From the NCBI RefSeq assembly GCF_001311865.1, contig NZ_BBCD01000012.1, forward strand, positions 1 to 64,000: DNA of 64,000 bases, written 5' to 3'. The stretch is from Piscibacillus salipiscarius JCM 13188. GTDB lineage: Bacteria; Bacillota; Bacilli; Bacillales; Alkalibacillaceae. The notes below the pieces were generated by a model that saw only the letters and a list, made by a program, of their open reading frames with translations, was not told the DNA's origin and did no database searches. A program made the translations under genes and the position numbers. Below are positions 51,152-61,595 of this stretch, one piece after another; the stretch's first letter is position 1; every line of letters begins with the position of its first letter.

Positions 51152-52131
51152 TTATTTCACTAAACTACTAACCTCATTTAAATAAAACAATTGATCTATA
51201 TCCTCATCTGATATTCCACGCTCTTTAAGCTGAGGTACAATATTTTCGAAAATATGCGTTGGGTGCCAGTTGGCAACTAACATAGCAACTTGTTCATCCA
51301 TCTCTAGAGGACGTCCCATCCAATGTGTGATCGAATCATGTGATAACATAATTTGGCCAGCGTACCCATCCTCAAACAACTGGACAATCGTTTCCACTCG
51401 CTCATCATCCGTAGGTGCACCAACCATTTTTGTAGGCCGAATCGATCAAAGCCAATTTTCACACCGTATTTCATTGTTTCTTTATGATAGTCAGGGTTCG
51501 TATTGCCACACATATGTCCGATGACAATTTTATCTGGATTAACACCTAACTCCGTTAAAAGCTTCGCCTGCTCTGGCCCCATAGTCCCTTCTTGTGTATG
51601 TGTGATGATTCGAATTCCGGTTTCTTTATGGACTTTTGCGGCGGCTTCAAAAAACATTCGTTCATAAGGGGTAATGGTATCTTTACTTGTCGCAAGTTTA
51701 ATATAACCAGGGCGTATGCCGGTCTCACCAATTCCACCTGTAATTTCCTCATAGAACATCTCATAAATATCTTTCTCAGCTGTCCCTAACGACTGACGGA
51801 ACTTAAAGTACGGGGTGGCCCCCTCACCTTCGTAGTAATAACCCGTAGAACAGATAATTTGTAAGCCAGTTTCCTCTGAAATCGCTTTCAAAACTTCCGG
51901 GTTTCGACCACACTCATTTGGTGTCGGATCAACGACTGTTTGAACTCCAAATTGCTGAACTGCTTTAGCTGCTTGAACTCCTGCATCAATGGCATCAAGT
52001 TCATTAAACCTACCTAACGTGATATCCCCTTGAAAACCTGGATATCCAAAAACAAAATGCTCATGAATAAGTGTCTTCCCCATCTTCTCAACTGGAATCT
52101 TACCTGTTACCGTTTCAATCCATTCACCCAT
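51152..52131 (-). CDS. Phosphotriesterase-family metal hydrolase (lactonase-like, frameshifted)
   Basis: About 325 residues with a break near 51430. The binuclear metal site of the amidohydrolase superfamily is complete: HEH in LIHEHFVFG, the bridging lysine in RPGYIKLATS, His in IITHTQEG, His in VIGHMCGN and Asp in MLSHDSITH. PTE-like proteins in bacteria are often lactonases (PLL) or ring-opening hydrolases rather than true phosphotriesterases. In this operon, between two acyl-CoA ligases, opening a lactone to a hydroxy acid that is then activated is a sensible inference. Confidence 0.88.
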
Positions 52132-52153
52132 CTACATTCATCCTTTCTAATTT

Positions 52154-53806
52154 TTAGCTGTTCTTTTGTAACTCGCGCCAAAGAATTTTCCCACTACTTG
52201 TTGTAGGAAACTCTTCTTTGAATTCTACGATTCTAGGATATTTGTAAGCTGCCATTTGGTCTTTAGACCAATTGATCAAATCTCCTTCGTCTACTTCCCC
52301 TTTATAATTTTCTTTTAGAATCACAAACGCTTTAACTGTTTCGCCTCGTTTTTCATCAGGCGCACTGACCACACACGCTTGCTGAACAGCTGGATGCTTA
52401 TATAAAATGGATTCTACCTCAGTCGGCCACACTTTATATCCAGACGCATTAATCATTCGCTTAAGACGGTCGACTATGAAGAAGTAACCATCTTCATCCA
52501 TTTTGACGATATCTCCTGTTCTGAAAAATGACTTACCATCTAACGTAATAAATGACTTTTCATTTTCTTCATCACGCTGGAAATACCCTTTGAAAACTTG
52601 CGGTCCATTAACGACTAGCTCACCTTCTTCATTTGCCCCTAACTCTTCTCCACTCTCAAGGTCTATCACTCTAGCATCAACATCAAAAGAAGGAATGCCT
52701 AAACACTGTAATTTAGGACGATCTGGGGGATTAAAGTGAGTATGAGAAATGGTTTCTGATAACCCATAACCTTCCACAAACCTTAGTCCAGTTCGGTTAT
52801 ATAGGTCTTCACCCACAGCTTCAGGTAAAGGTGCTCCTCCTCCACCAATTTGAGTAAGAGAAGAAATATCGTAGTTTTCTAAATTTGGATTAGAGAGAAA
52901 ATCGATTAACATGGTACTAATATTAATCCAATGATTACATCCAAATTCCTCAATGGCTTTTGCTGCATTTTCACGATTCCAGCGAGTTAGGATAACTAGC
53001 GTCCCACCAGCATAAATAGGTGTTAAAGCACTATGAACTAAACCCGTCACATGGAAAAGAGGCAGTGTCGTTAACGTAACCGTATCTGCCGTCATGTTCA
53101 TCCAGTGAGCGGCTCCGACTGTATTTGCTTGTACCGTTCGATTCGTGTGAATACAACCTTTTGGAAGGCCTGTCGTGCCAGAGGTGTAAGGAATGACAGC
53201 AACATCATTCTCTTTGCCGTTAAATTCAGTAGCCTTTTTCTCAGCTTGCATTGCTTCATGCCAAGAGATTACTTCTATATTCGTTTGACGTGGTTCAGTA
53301 ACAAGTGAAGGTAGTTCAAGTGAAGTGTTTGACTGATTAATATAATCAGAGTAAGTAGCAACGATTAACTCGCTTAATAAGTGAGATTCTTTAAGAGGCA
53401 ATACTTTATTAATTAATTCTTGTCCAACGATCCCATGATTAATACCGCAGTCTTTGACGTAAAATTCCAAATCCTCCGTTACACTCATTGGATTAATGGG
53501 AACAACAACAGCACGAAGACGTAATATAGCAAAAAAACTAATCAAAAATTGAGGTGAATTTTGTATAAACAATAAGACTTTGTCCTGCTTTTGAATTCCT
53601 AACTCATGCTCCAAGTACCCTGCCAGCTTCTGGGCTTCAGAATAAATCTCTTCGTAAGTATACGAAGCCCCATAATACTGCATAGCCACTTTGTCTGGAT
53701 ACTTTCTCGTTGTCATCTCCAAATCTTCAAAAAGCGTTGTCTTAGGGACTGTTAATGACTTCGGCAACCTTGCTGGCCAAAATTCAAAGTGTTTCGTATT
53801 GTTCAT
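52154..53806 (-). CDS. AMP-forming acyl-CoA ligase (copy 2, first gene of the operon)
   Basis: Intact. The ATG at 53806 (MNNTKHFEFWPARLPKSLTV) follows AAAGGAGTTAG and gives 550 residues. ANL motifs: IPYTSGTTGLPKGCIHT, EGYGLSETISHTHFNPPD, FFRTGDIVKMDEDGYFFIVDR and the terminal lysine in FPTTSSGKILWREL. It heads the operon and is directly preceded by the tandem operator-like sites. Medium- or long-chain or aromatic acids are possible substrates; the sequence does not decide. Confidence 0.9.
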   Translation of the reverse strand: MNNTKHFEFWPARLPKSLTVPKTTLFEDLEMTTRKYPDKVAMQYYGASYTYEEIYSEAQKLAGYLEHELGIQKQDKVLLFIQNSPQFLISFFAILRLRAVVVPINPMSVTEDLEFYVKDCGINHGIVGQELINKVLPLKESHLLSELIVATYSDYINQSNTSLELPSLVTEPRQTNIEVISWHEAMQAEKKATEFNGKENDVAVIPYTSGTTGLPKGCIHTNRTVQANTVGAAHWMNMTADTVTLTTLPLFHVTGLVHSALTPIYAGGTLVILTRWNRENAAKAIEEFGCNHWINISTMLIDFLSNPNLENYDISSLTQIGGGGAPLPEAVGEDLYNRTGLRFVEGYGLSETISHTHFNPPDRPKLQCLGIPSFDVDARVIDLESGEELGANEEGELVVNGPQVFKGYFQRDEENEKSFITLDGKSFFRTGDIVKMDEDGYFFIVDRLKRMINASGYKVWPTEVESILYKHPAVQQACVVSAPDEKRGETVKAFVILKENYKGEVDEGDLINWSKDQMAAYKYPRIVEFKEEFPTTSSGKILWRELQKNS

Positions 53807-53838
53807 AAAACTAACTCCTTTCATAGAATATTAAACGA

Positions 53839-53858
53839 CATACCAACCAGTAAGTATG
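53839..53858. promoter_or_regulatory. Operator-like palindrome 1 (proximal)
   Basis: A 20-bp site CATACCAACCAGTAAGTATG with CATAC/GTATG inverted ends, 33 bp before the first gene of the catabolic operon. It shares 17 of 20 positions with the site at 53904. The form suits a TetR-family repressor of acyl-CoA catabolism. Confidence 0.6.
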
Positions 53859-53903
53859 AAAAGGTGAAAATGATCTTGAAAAGTTCTCTACTATATATTT
53901 TAG

Positions 53904-53923
53904 CATACGTACCAGTTAGTATG
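53904..53923. promoter_or_regulatory. Operator-like palindrome 2 (distal)
   Basis: A 20-bp site CATACGTACCAGTTAGTATG, the twin of the proximal site, 65 bp away. It lies about 10-30 bp past the predicted transcription start of the promoter at 53941-53970. Confidence 0.6.
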
Positions 53924-53940
53924 TTCAGAATTTTTAATAT

Positions 53941-53970
53941 ATTATAACAAACTAGCAAAGTATGAATCAA
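53941..53970 (-). promoter_or_regulatory. Sigma-A promoter of the catabolic operon
   Basis: Minus strand TTGATT (complement of 53965-53970), an 18-bp spacer and TATAAT (complement of 53941-53946). Confidence 0.6.
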
Positions 53971-54022
53971 TATGAAAAATCAGTTACCCAACTAGATTTG
54001 CATTTTGACGCAGCTAAAAAAT

Positions 54023-54067
54023 GAAGACGAATTTTAGGGAGTAAATTAACCCCTAATATTCGTCTTC
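54023..54067 (-). terminator. Terminator of the DUF6230/DUF6114 cassette
   Basis: A 17-bp stem with one mismatch, GAAGACGAATTTTAGGG / CCCTAATATTCGTCTTC, followed on the minus strand by a T6 run (complement of 54016-54021). Confidence 0.85.
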
Positions 54068-54124
54068 TTCTAGGTCAAGACATGTTTTGTCCTGGCCTCT
54101 TTAATATATTCTATTTCAGTCTAT

Positions 54125-55997
54125 TTAATTACAAAATAACGGAAGACCTAATAATTTAAAGCACTCTTTATCTTCTTCCTCTTCCTCATTTTCTTGACCA
54201 TCATCAGTTTGATTGTCTTCATCAGATTCTTCGTTATCCTCTGGTTGGTTTTTTCTTGAGGGGATTCATCTGACTCTTTGTTTTGGTCTGAGTTTACCGG
54301 ATTTGTGATTTTTTCTTTAGTATCATCTATAATATCTTTAGTGTCATCAACTATATCTTTCGCTTTATTCGTCGTTTCATCGTTTTTCGTTTCTTCATTC
54401 TTCGATTCCTCATTAGTTTGACGGTCTTTTTTCCTCAACCTCAGTAATACCATTAATTTTCTTCTCTACTGTTGCAATATCTTTTGTAACGGATTCTACT
54501 TCTTTTAATAAAGTCATCGATTGATCGGATAATTTTGATGTCTAGTTTCTGTTTTATTAAATTCTTCAATGAATGCTTCTAGTTCTTTGACCAACTCTGT
54601 TTGATTAATGATACGTGCTTGAGAATCTCCGTATTTCTCATAAATTAATTGGATAAGCGTATAATACGTTTCACCTTTCTTTTGGTCCTTTGCTTTCTGA
54701 ATAAAGGATTCGTACTTATCCATCCGTTCTTTTATCGAATCAATTTCAGATGACACTTGATTCATCAACTTAACCAACGTGCTCGTGTTTTGATATAAAG
54801 AATCATATTGATTCTGCACATCATTAGAAAGTGATTTTAATTTTGTTCCTAATTTACCCTCATTAGACTTGAGTAATTGATCAATTTTATTATGTGACTG
54901 ATCAATCTCATTTAAGTAATTGCGATTCTGAATTTGACTGTATAAGTTATTGGCTTTATCTAATAATGTTTGAAGATTATTTAGACGTTCTTGATCTTTC
55001 TCATAGTCGTTTTTCGTTTCATTTATTTCCTTTTGTTCCTCAATTAAACTTTTCGTGGTAGTAGCATTTTGATCAATTTCTGGTAGGTTTTTCAGTTGAT
55101 CTAGTTTAGATTCTGAAGAACTTTGGCTAACTTTTATGTCACACTCTTCCTTATAACATGTTTTAATCTCCGTATCTGGAAGGCTAATATTCTCTACACT
55201 TTGTTCGACTACTTTCATGGTGACGTCTTCTAAACAAACATCGACATATAGCGGTCCCAGATTAATACCATCCAATAAGGCAAAATAGGTTCAGGCTGAA
55301 CGGCATTTAAGATTTGATTTAAACCAACATTGACTCCTAACACGTCCATTAGTTCAGCTATTTCTTGTTTGGTAAATGGATTAGACAAATCAACATTAGG
55401 TTCATACCCTTTTTCTCTTAATAGTTCTGTCAACAGCTCTAGTGATTCTGTAAGTGGTAAATCACCAGTCGTGTTAAAAAACTCTTCATAATCAATATCT
55501 GGACCATTTGCTTGACTCAATAATTTAATTAAATCATACCCCATGGTTTCAGATGCTGACTTGATTTGATTTAATGATGTATTTTTTAAAACTTGCTCTA
55601 AGTTCCCATTATTAAAGACAGATAACACATCAACCCCGCAAAAGCCACCTATTTCTGGAAAAGAATGACCAGCTGTGGTTGCCTTTAAATTTTTAACAGG
55701 AACAGGGCCTTCAGAGGTAATTTGCGTCGTCATAGGACCACTTGGTGTGCCCAGTTTGCTGACGATCGTGAGTCCTTCAATCGTACCTGAACGAATATCA
55801 ATTTTCCCAAGTGCTGCCCCTAGTAAGTTCATTTCACCTTCTACTTTTTCCGAATGAATGAGAAAGCCAGAATCACCACTGTTTTCTTCACTAGCCATTG
55901 CAGGTTGCTCAGAGAAATAAGGTACAAGCACTCCAATAATTAATACAATAATTAAACTTAATTTATACAATCGATGAAATTGGTGACGGTCTTTCAT
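54125..55997 (-). CDS. Long secreted protein: beta domain plus coiled coil, third gene of the DUF6230 cassette (frameshifted)
   Basis: I do not recognise a named family. About 625 residues when breaks near 55260, 54530 and 54250 are bridged. A signal peptide (LSLIIVLIIGVLVPYFSEQPAMAS) precedes a beta-rich domain starting FLIHSEKVEGEMNLLGAALG, similar in rhythm to the DUF6230 protein two genes upstream, with Cys in GGFCGVDVL. A middle alpha part and INLGPLYVDVCLEDVTMKVVE follow, then a long coiled coil (EEQKEINETKNDYEKDQERL and onward, about 300 residues). A very acidic Glu/Asp/Asn tail ends in ECFKLLGLPLFCN. There is no sorting signal or transmembrane helix at the end. ATG 55997 is better spaced from AGGAG than 56003. 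It is probably an envelope or matrix protein. Confidence 0.6.
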
Positions 55998-56029
55998 AGA
56001 CATGTCTCCTAAGATACAAAATTTAGCAT

Positions 56030-56488
56030 TTAAGCTTGAGCGGTTTGAACGGACTCTAAATCGGGGTCATCATCTTTAACTGATAATTCAACCTTCTCCC
56101 ATGCAACTAGGAGAGATCCACCGATGATTCCAATAATCGTACCAACGACAAATCCGCCTAACGCACCCATAATGGATAAAACAGATATAAAAATCGTCAT
56201 CACACCAAATACAGTTGAGAACTGTGGAAATATATACGATAACAAGCCAAGTATTAGCGTTAATCCTCCAAATAAATAACCTACAAACACTAATGACCCT
56301 GGTATAAAAGCAATGGCATACAAATGCGTTGGAATATATAAAATCATTAATCCTGCCAATAGCGTTAAGGTAGCTCCCCAGAAAGGTCTTTGATTACGCC
56401 ATTTTTTAAATTTACCTGACTCGTTTATTTTGGAATACTTCTGTTGTAATCGCTCTTCTTTTGAGATTGATTCCTTCTTTTTAAACAT
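56030..56488 (-). CDS. DUF6114-like four-helix membrane protein
   Basis: Intact, 152 residues. A basic N-terminus ends in FKKWRNQRPFWGATLTLLAGLMILYIP, followed by three more helices with glycine-rich faces (VGYLFGGLTLILGLLSYIFP, ALGGFVVGTIIGIIGGSLLVAWE). This is the pattern I remember from DUF6114 proteins of actinobacteria (xRPFWGGLLxxLAGxE ... GGFxIGxxLGIxGGSLAFAW), where they sit next to DUF6230 genes. An AAGGAGGC site precedes the start. It lies between the DUF6230-like and the long secreted protein genes. The function is unknown; it may anchor or export its partners. Confidence 0.7.
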   Translation of the reverse strand: MFKKKESISKEERLQQKYSKINESGKFKKWRNQRPFWGATLTLLAGLMILYIPTHLYAIAFIPGSLVFVGYLFGGLTLILGLLSYIFPQFSTVFGVMTIFISVLSIMGALGGFVVGTIIGIIGGSLLVAWEKVELSVKDDDPDLESVQTAQA

Positions 56489-56511
56489 ATAAAAGCCTCC
56501 TTCAAGATGAT

Positions 56512-57107
56512 TTAATCCATTTCGTAAATATAAGGCTCATCAATTTTATCGATATAAATTTTAGTGCCTTCTAAACTAACCACTTGTTGAAATAGATAAT
56601 CGGTTACTAAAGTAGCATCTTTAATATTGATGTTCGCCGCATCTTGAGTCCAGTTTTGTTTATAGTTATCGGTGTTCTTCTGTTTAATCGCAAGTTCATC
56701 AAATTTTTAAATCAGCATCAATTAGACGAGCATCCTGAATGAGTCCACTAATGGTCGTTTTACCATCTGCAACAATATTAATTCTGATCCAATTTCCATT
56801 TGGTAGTTTAATATCTTTAAGATATGAAGTTCGTAATTTCTACTTCTTCAATTTTATTTCGAATCATCGGCTCAGCATCCGATTCACCTGTTTCACCAAT
56901 TTGTGGCATTAATTGAAACCCTTTACCGTTTAGTTCATCAAACTTAACATAGAAGTCCCCAATTCCACCTAATGGTAAGGCAAAAGCTGTACCACTAAAG
57001 CCAAAGACACCAATTAAAGCTCCTAGCGCTATAAACCCAGATAATAGCGCCACCACTAATTTCTTTTTCAGCACACTTCCGACCGTTGCATTTTGTTCTT
57101 TACTCAC
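56512..57107 (-). CDS. DUF6230-like secreted protein (frameshifted)
   Basis: About 198 residues with breaks near 56825 and 56705. The N-terminus has a basic stretch and a hydrophobic helix ending in GTAFALP, a likely signal peptide. A beta-rich domain follows: FYVKFDELNGKGFQLMPQIG, then KTTISGLIQDARLIDADLKF and AANINIKDATLVTDYLFQQV. This matches the remembered DUF6230 plan of Streptomyces proteins (once mis-annotated as cholesterol esterases). GTG 57107 follows AAAGGTGAT. It is the first gene of a three-gene unit, divergent from a LuxR-type regulator. Confidence 0.65.
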
Positions 57108-57242
57108 ACCTAATCACCTTTCCTTTTAAAAAAATTATTATGATAGATCAACAAGGTCCTATACAATAAACGCTAATAATCCACCTCCAAATATGTTTGT
57201 ATTTTCAAGTACATATCGTGTTAACGCTTTCAATATTTGAAT

Positions 57243-57264
57243 AAAAATTGTTATAACAATTTTT
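57243..57264. promoter_or_regulatory. Perfect 22-bp palindrome in the divergent intergenic region
   Basis: The half-site AAAAATTGTTA is followed directly by its exact complement. It lies 136 bp before the DUF6230-like gene, in the 454-bp AT-rich region shared with the LuxR gene. An operator is plausible. Confidence 0.45.
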
Positions 57265-57484
57265 TGATCCTTAAAACTTGCTATTTATCTAAATTTTCAA
57301 TTATTTATTTAAATTATAAGAAAAGATGGGTCAGAATCATACCCGACAAAATAGGAACTTTTGATATAAATTATCCTAGTTCATTATCTAACACCTAAAA
57401 TAATCGGGGGGTCTAAAGACTTAGGTTTAATGTTTGAATTATTATATACTTCGAAAAGTTAAGCTTGGTTATAACTGTTTTTTA

Positions 57485-57513
57485 TTGAATAATCTGAATA
57501 ATCCAATTATAAT
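57485..57513 (+). promoter_or_regulatory. Sigma-A promoter of the LuxR-type regulator
   Basis: TTGAAT at 57485-57490, a 17-bp spacer and TATAAT at 57508-57513. The start codon is at 57562 after GAAAGGAG. Confidence 0.65.
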
Positions 57514-57561
57514 TAATGTAAAATTTAGAAAAGACTTAACGTTAAACGAAAGGAGCAAATT

Positions 57562-59073
57562 ATGTTAACTCTTTCGTTAGACCACATCATGTACCCTGTA
57601 CTTAAAGAAGGGTTAAATGTGATACAAGCTAATCAGAAACCCATCTTAGATGAATGGAATAACATCATAAATCACTTCAAATCGACAGGGAAGAAATCAG
57701 CAGATGATATTGAAGCAACCGTTAATTTTTCTCTGACTACCTGTTTTCTAATGAATTAGAAACTGTTAAACATGAAGAAGAGGTAGACCTGCGACTTTAC
57801 CAGGAACAACCACTATCTTTTCAAGGCAACCATTTCATCATTTCTTTATTAGAAAATGCTGTACATAAAGTCTTACAAACTCAAAAAGATGATCAATATG
57901 ATTTACACCAGTCTATACATTACCTGTTTTCAAAAATCAGTGAGAACCTAACGTCTTTGCCTTACGAGCAATACTTCTCAATTGATTATTTCTTAAAGAA
58001 TCTAATTAGTTCAAGACAACTGCCGATTGAGTGGGCAGCAGCCATTACTCAAGAAGAGGGAACCTATGTGGTTGAAAAATGGTTTAATAATATGAATCAA
58101 AATCTAATTGTCGAAGATGAACCACTTAAAGCGAGATCAATTTATGCATTATCAGAGCTGTTAATCAATCAAATGCCAGAAGATAAAAAGCGGATTATGA
58201 ATACAATCTCACTTCCTTATCAAGAAGGAACTTTACTCATATGTGCTAATACCAATGAAATAGTCAATATTACTCCATTTATTACCTATGCGTTACACAT
58301 TTTTGAAAATGGAAGAGAGTCGATCAAAAAGCAAAAAGATGAACACCATTGGAAAGATTCTGTGATTATGTTTAACGAATCCATTATTAATTCAAATGAC
58401 TATGATGAAGCTATTGAAGCTATTTCAGAGGGATATGTTAAATATCTACCATTTGAACGGTGCGCTCTATTTTCATACTCTATGAACGAAGGGATGGGGT
58501 TTGGTTTATACGGTTATCAAATTGATACGAACGCGATACAGAACATAACCGAAGATATCGACAATTTACCCATTATCCAAAATAACTTAAATATTGTAAA
58601 TCTATTTAAGAAAACGATGAGCTTTCTTCAGCCCATATATATCAAAGATGCAACCTTAGGCTTTCCAAGAAAATATGTTGAACAATTTCAATTACAATCT
58701 ATTGTCGTAGCACCGATTTTCTCAACTTCTTCTAACCAATTATTAGGTGCAGCGATACTAGATCAAGGACCAAATCAACAGTTTAAGTTAACACATGAAA
58801 CATTTTCAGCATTAATTAAATTTGGAAAAACAGCAGGTGAACTATTAAGTAAATACCAACAACATTCACCTCATAAACAAAAGGCTTCGTTTCATCTCTC
58901 ACCTAGAGAATTAGAAGTTTTAAAACTAATGTCTGAAGGTGCATCCACTACTGAGGCAGCTAGTCAATTAATGCTTAGTGAGTATACAGTGAGGGATTAT
59001 GTATCGGCGATTATTCAAAAGATGGATGCACGTAATCGAACGGAAGCAGTTGCTAAAGCAATTCGTAGCGATC

Positions 59074-59081
<8 letters not shown>
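57562..59081 (+). CDS. LuxR-type transcriptional regulator with GAF-like sensor region (frameshifted)
   Basis: About 506 residues with one break near 57728. Residues 1-190 are helical without a recognised domain. Residues about 260-430 look like a GAF-type sensor (DEAIEAISEGYVKYLPFERCALFSYS through QSIVVAPIFSTSSNQLLGAAIL). The last 65 residues are a LuxR helix-turn-helix (LSPRELEVLKLMSEGASTTEAASQLMLSEYTVRDYVSAI). No receiver domain is present, so it probably binds a small ligand. It is divergent from the DUF6230 cassette and convergent, with an 8-bp overlap, with the fatty aldehyde dehydrogenase, making it a candidate regulator of both. Confidence 0.8.
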
Positions 59082-60456
<1,375 letters not shown>

Positions 60457-60460
<4 letters not shown>

Positions 60461-61560
60461 CGAATTTCAATATGCTTTTGCTCATCGTGTTTATGTTGTT
60501 CATAATAAGGAACAATCGCATCAATGACATTTTTAAAGTCTGGACAGGCTATGCCAGATCCTTCTAAGTCTAACTTAGAATGAGTAGCATCAAACTCAGA
60601 TTTAAACGTGAAATAATCTAAGGCTTCTTTCTCAACTTTTAACCACTTTCTAATAATAGAAAAAGATAGAAACACTTTAGCAAACAACAAAGGAATAGTA
60701 CCTAATGGCTTTCTATTTAATAAACGCTCTAACATCATTCGATAGATGTCTTTCATCTGATAAGGATTAGAATCTGTTAAATGATACGTTTTTTCCGATG
60801 CCTTTATCTGAATGGCTTAAATAAATAGTTGCGTCTATTATGTAATTAATTGGCACAAAGTTCCCTTCAGCTTCTCCTTTACCTAGATAAGGGATGATTG
60901 GAGAAAAACGCAAACGGTCGAAAAAGTTTAATAGAAAATAGGGGCCATCGAATTTAGTCGTTTCACCAGAGTTAGAATGTCCGACAACAACCCCAGGTCG
61001 TATAATGGTGAGTGGTACGCTCTCTTTCAACTGCTCAACAAGTACTTCAGCTTCATATTTTGTATGTTCATAATGATTCTTAAACTCTTGCTTTTTATCA
61101 AGCTCAGTCTCTAAAATAGGCCCTTGCCTTTTTCCTGCAACATAGGCCGTGCTGAAATAGACATATCTCTTGAGGTTTTTTAAAGACTTCACCCACTGAT
61201 TGACATTTGCCGTGCCTTTGACATTAACCTCATAGGCTAGCTTTTTAGGTACAGCAAGGTCATAAATGGCTGCCAAGTGGAAAACGTATCTAACAGAATC
61301 GATTAATTGCTTATTCGTCTCTGTTTCTATATTTAAATTTGGCTTGGTAATATCTCCTAAGATTAATTCAAACTTTGGCCCGCTTTCACCCATGTTTAAT
61401 TCTTCTTTAAGTTGAGTTAATTCTTCTTGGGCTTTCGTCTTCATAGTTGGTAAGACGAGTAAGGAGATTTTGCCCACATCCGAATTTCCTTTGATTAATT
61501 GCTTAATTAAATTAATTGAGATAAAACCAGGAAAACCAGTAAAAAATAATGATTCGCCAT
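60457..61560 (-). CDS. Extended SDR, acyl-reductase-like NAD-dependent epimerase/dehydratase (frameshifted)
   Basis: About 365 residues. The cofactor loop FFTGFPGFISINLIKQL lies in a frame that joins ATG 61560 (after GGAGGTGGTG) if one base is added. VFHLAAIYDLAVPKKLAYEVNVKGTANV, the active-site YEHTKYEAE (Tyr and Lys), RPGVVVGHSNSGETTKFDGPYFLL and a C-terminal substrate domain follow, as in male-sterility/thioester-reductase-like proteins. A second break lies near 60765. Such enzymes reduce acyl thioesters or act on sterol-like substrates. Its overlap with a fatty aldehyde dehydrogenase suggests linked acyl-aldehyde chemistry. Confidence 0.78.
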
Positions 61561-61595
61561 TAAGACACCACCTCCAATTAAGTGTTCAATCAAAA

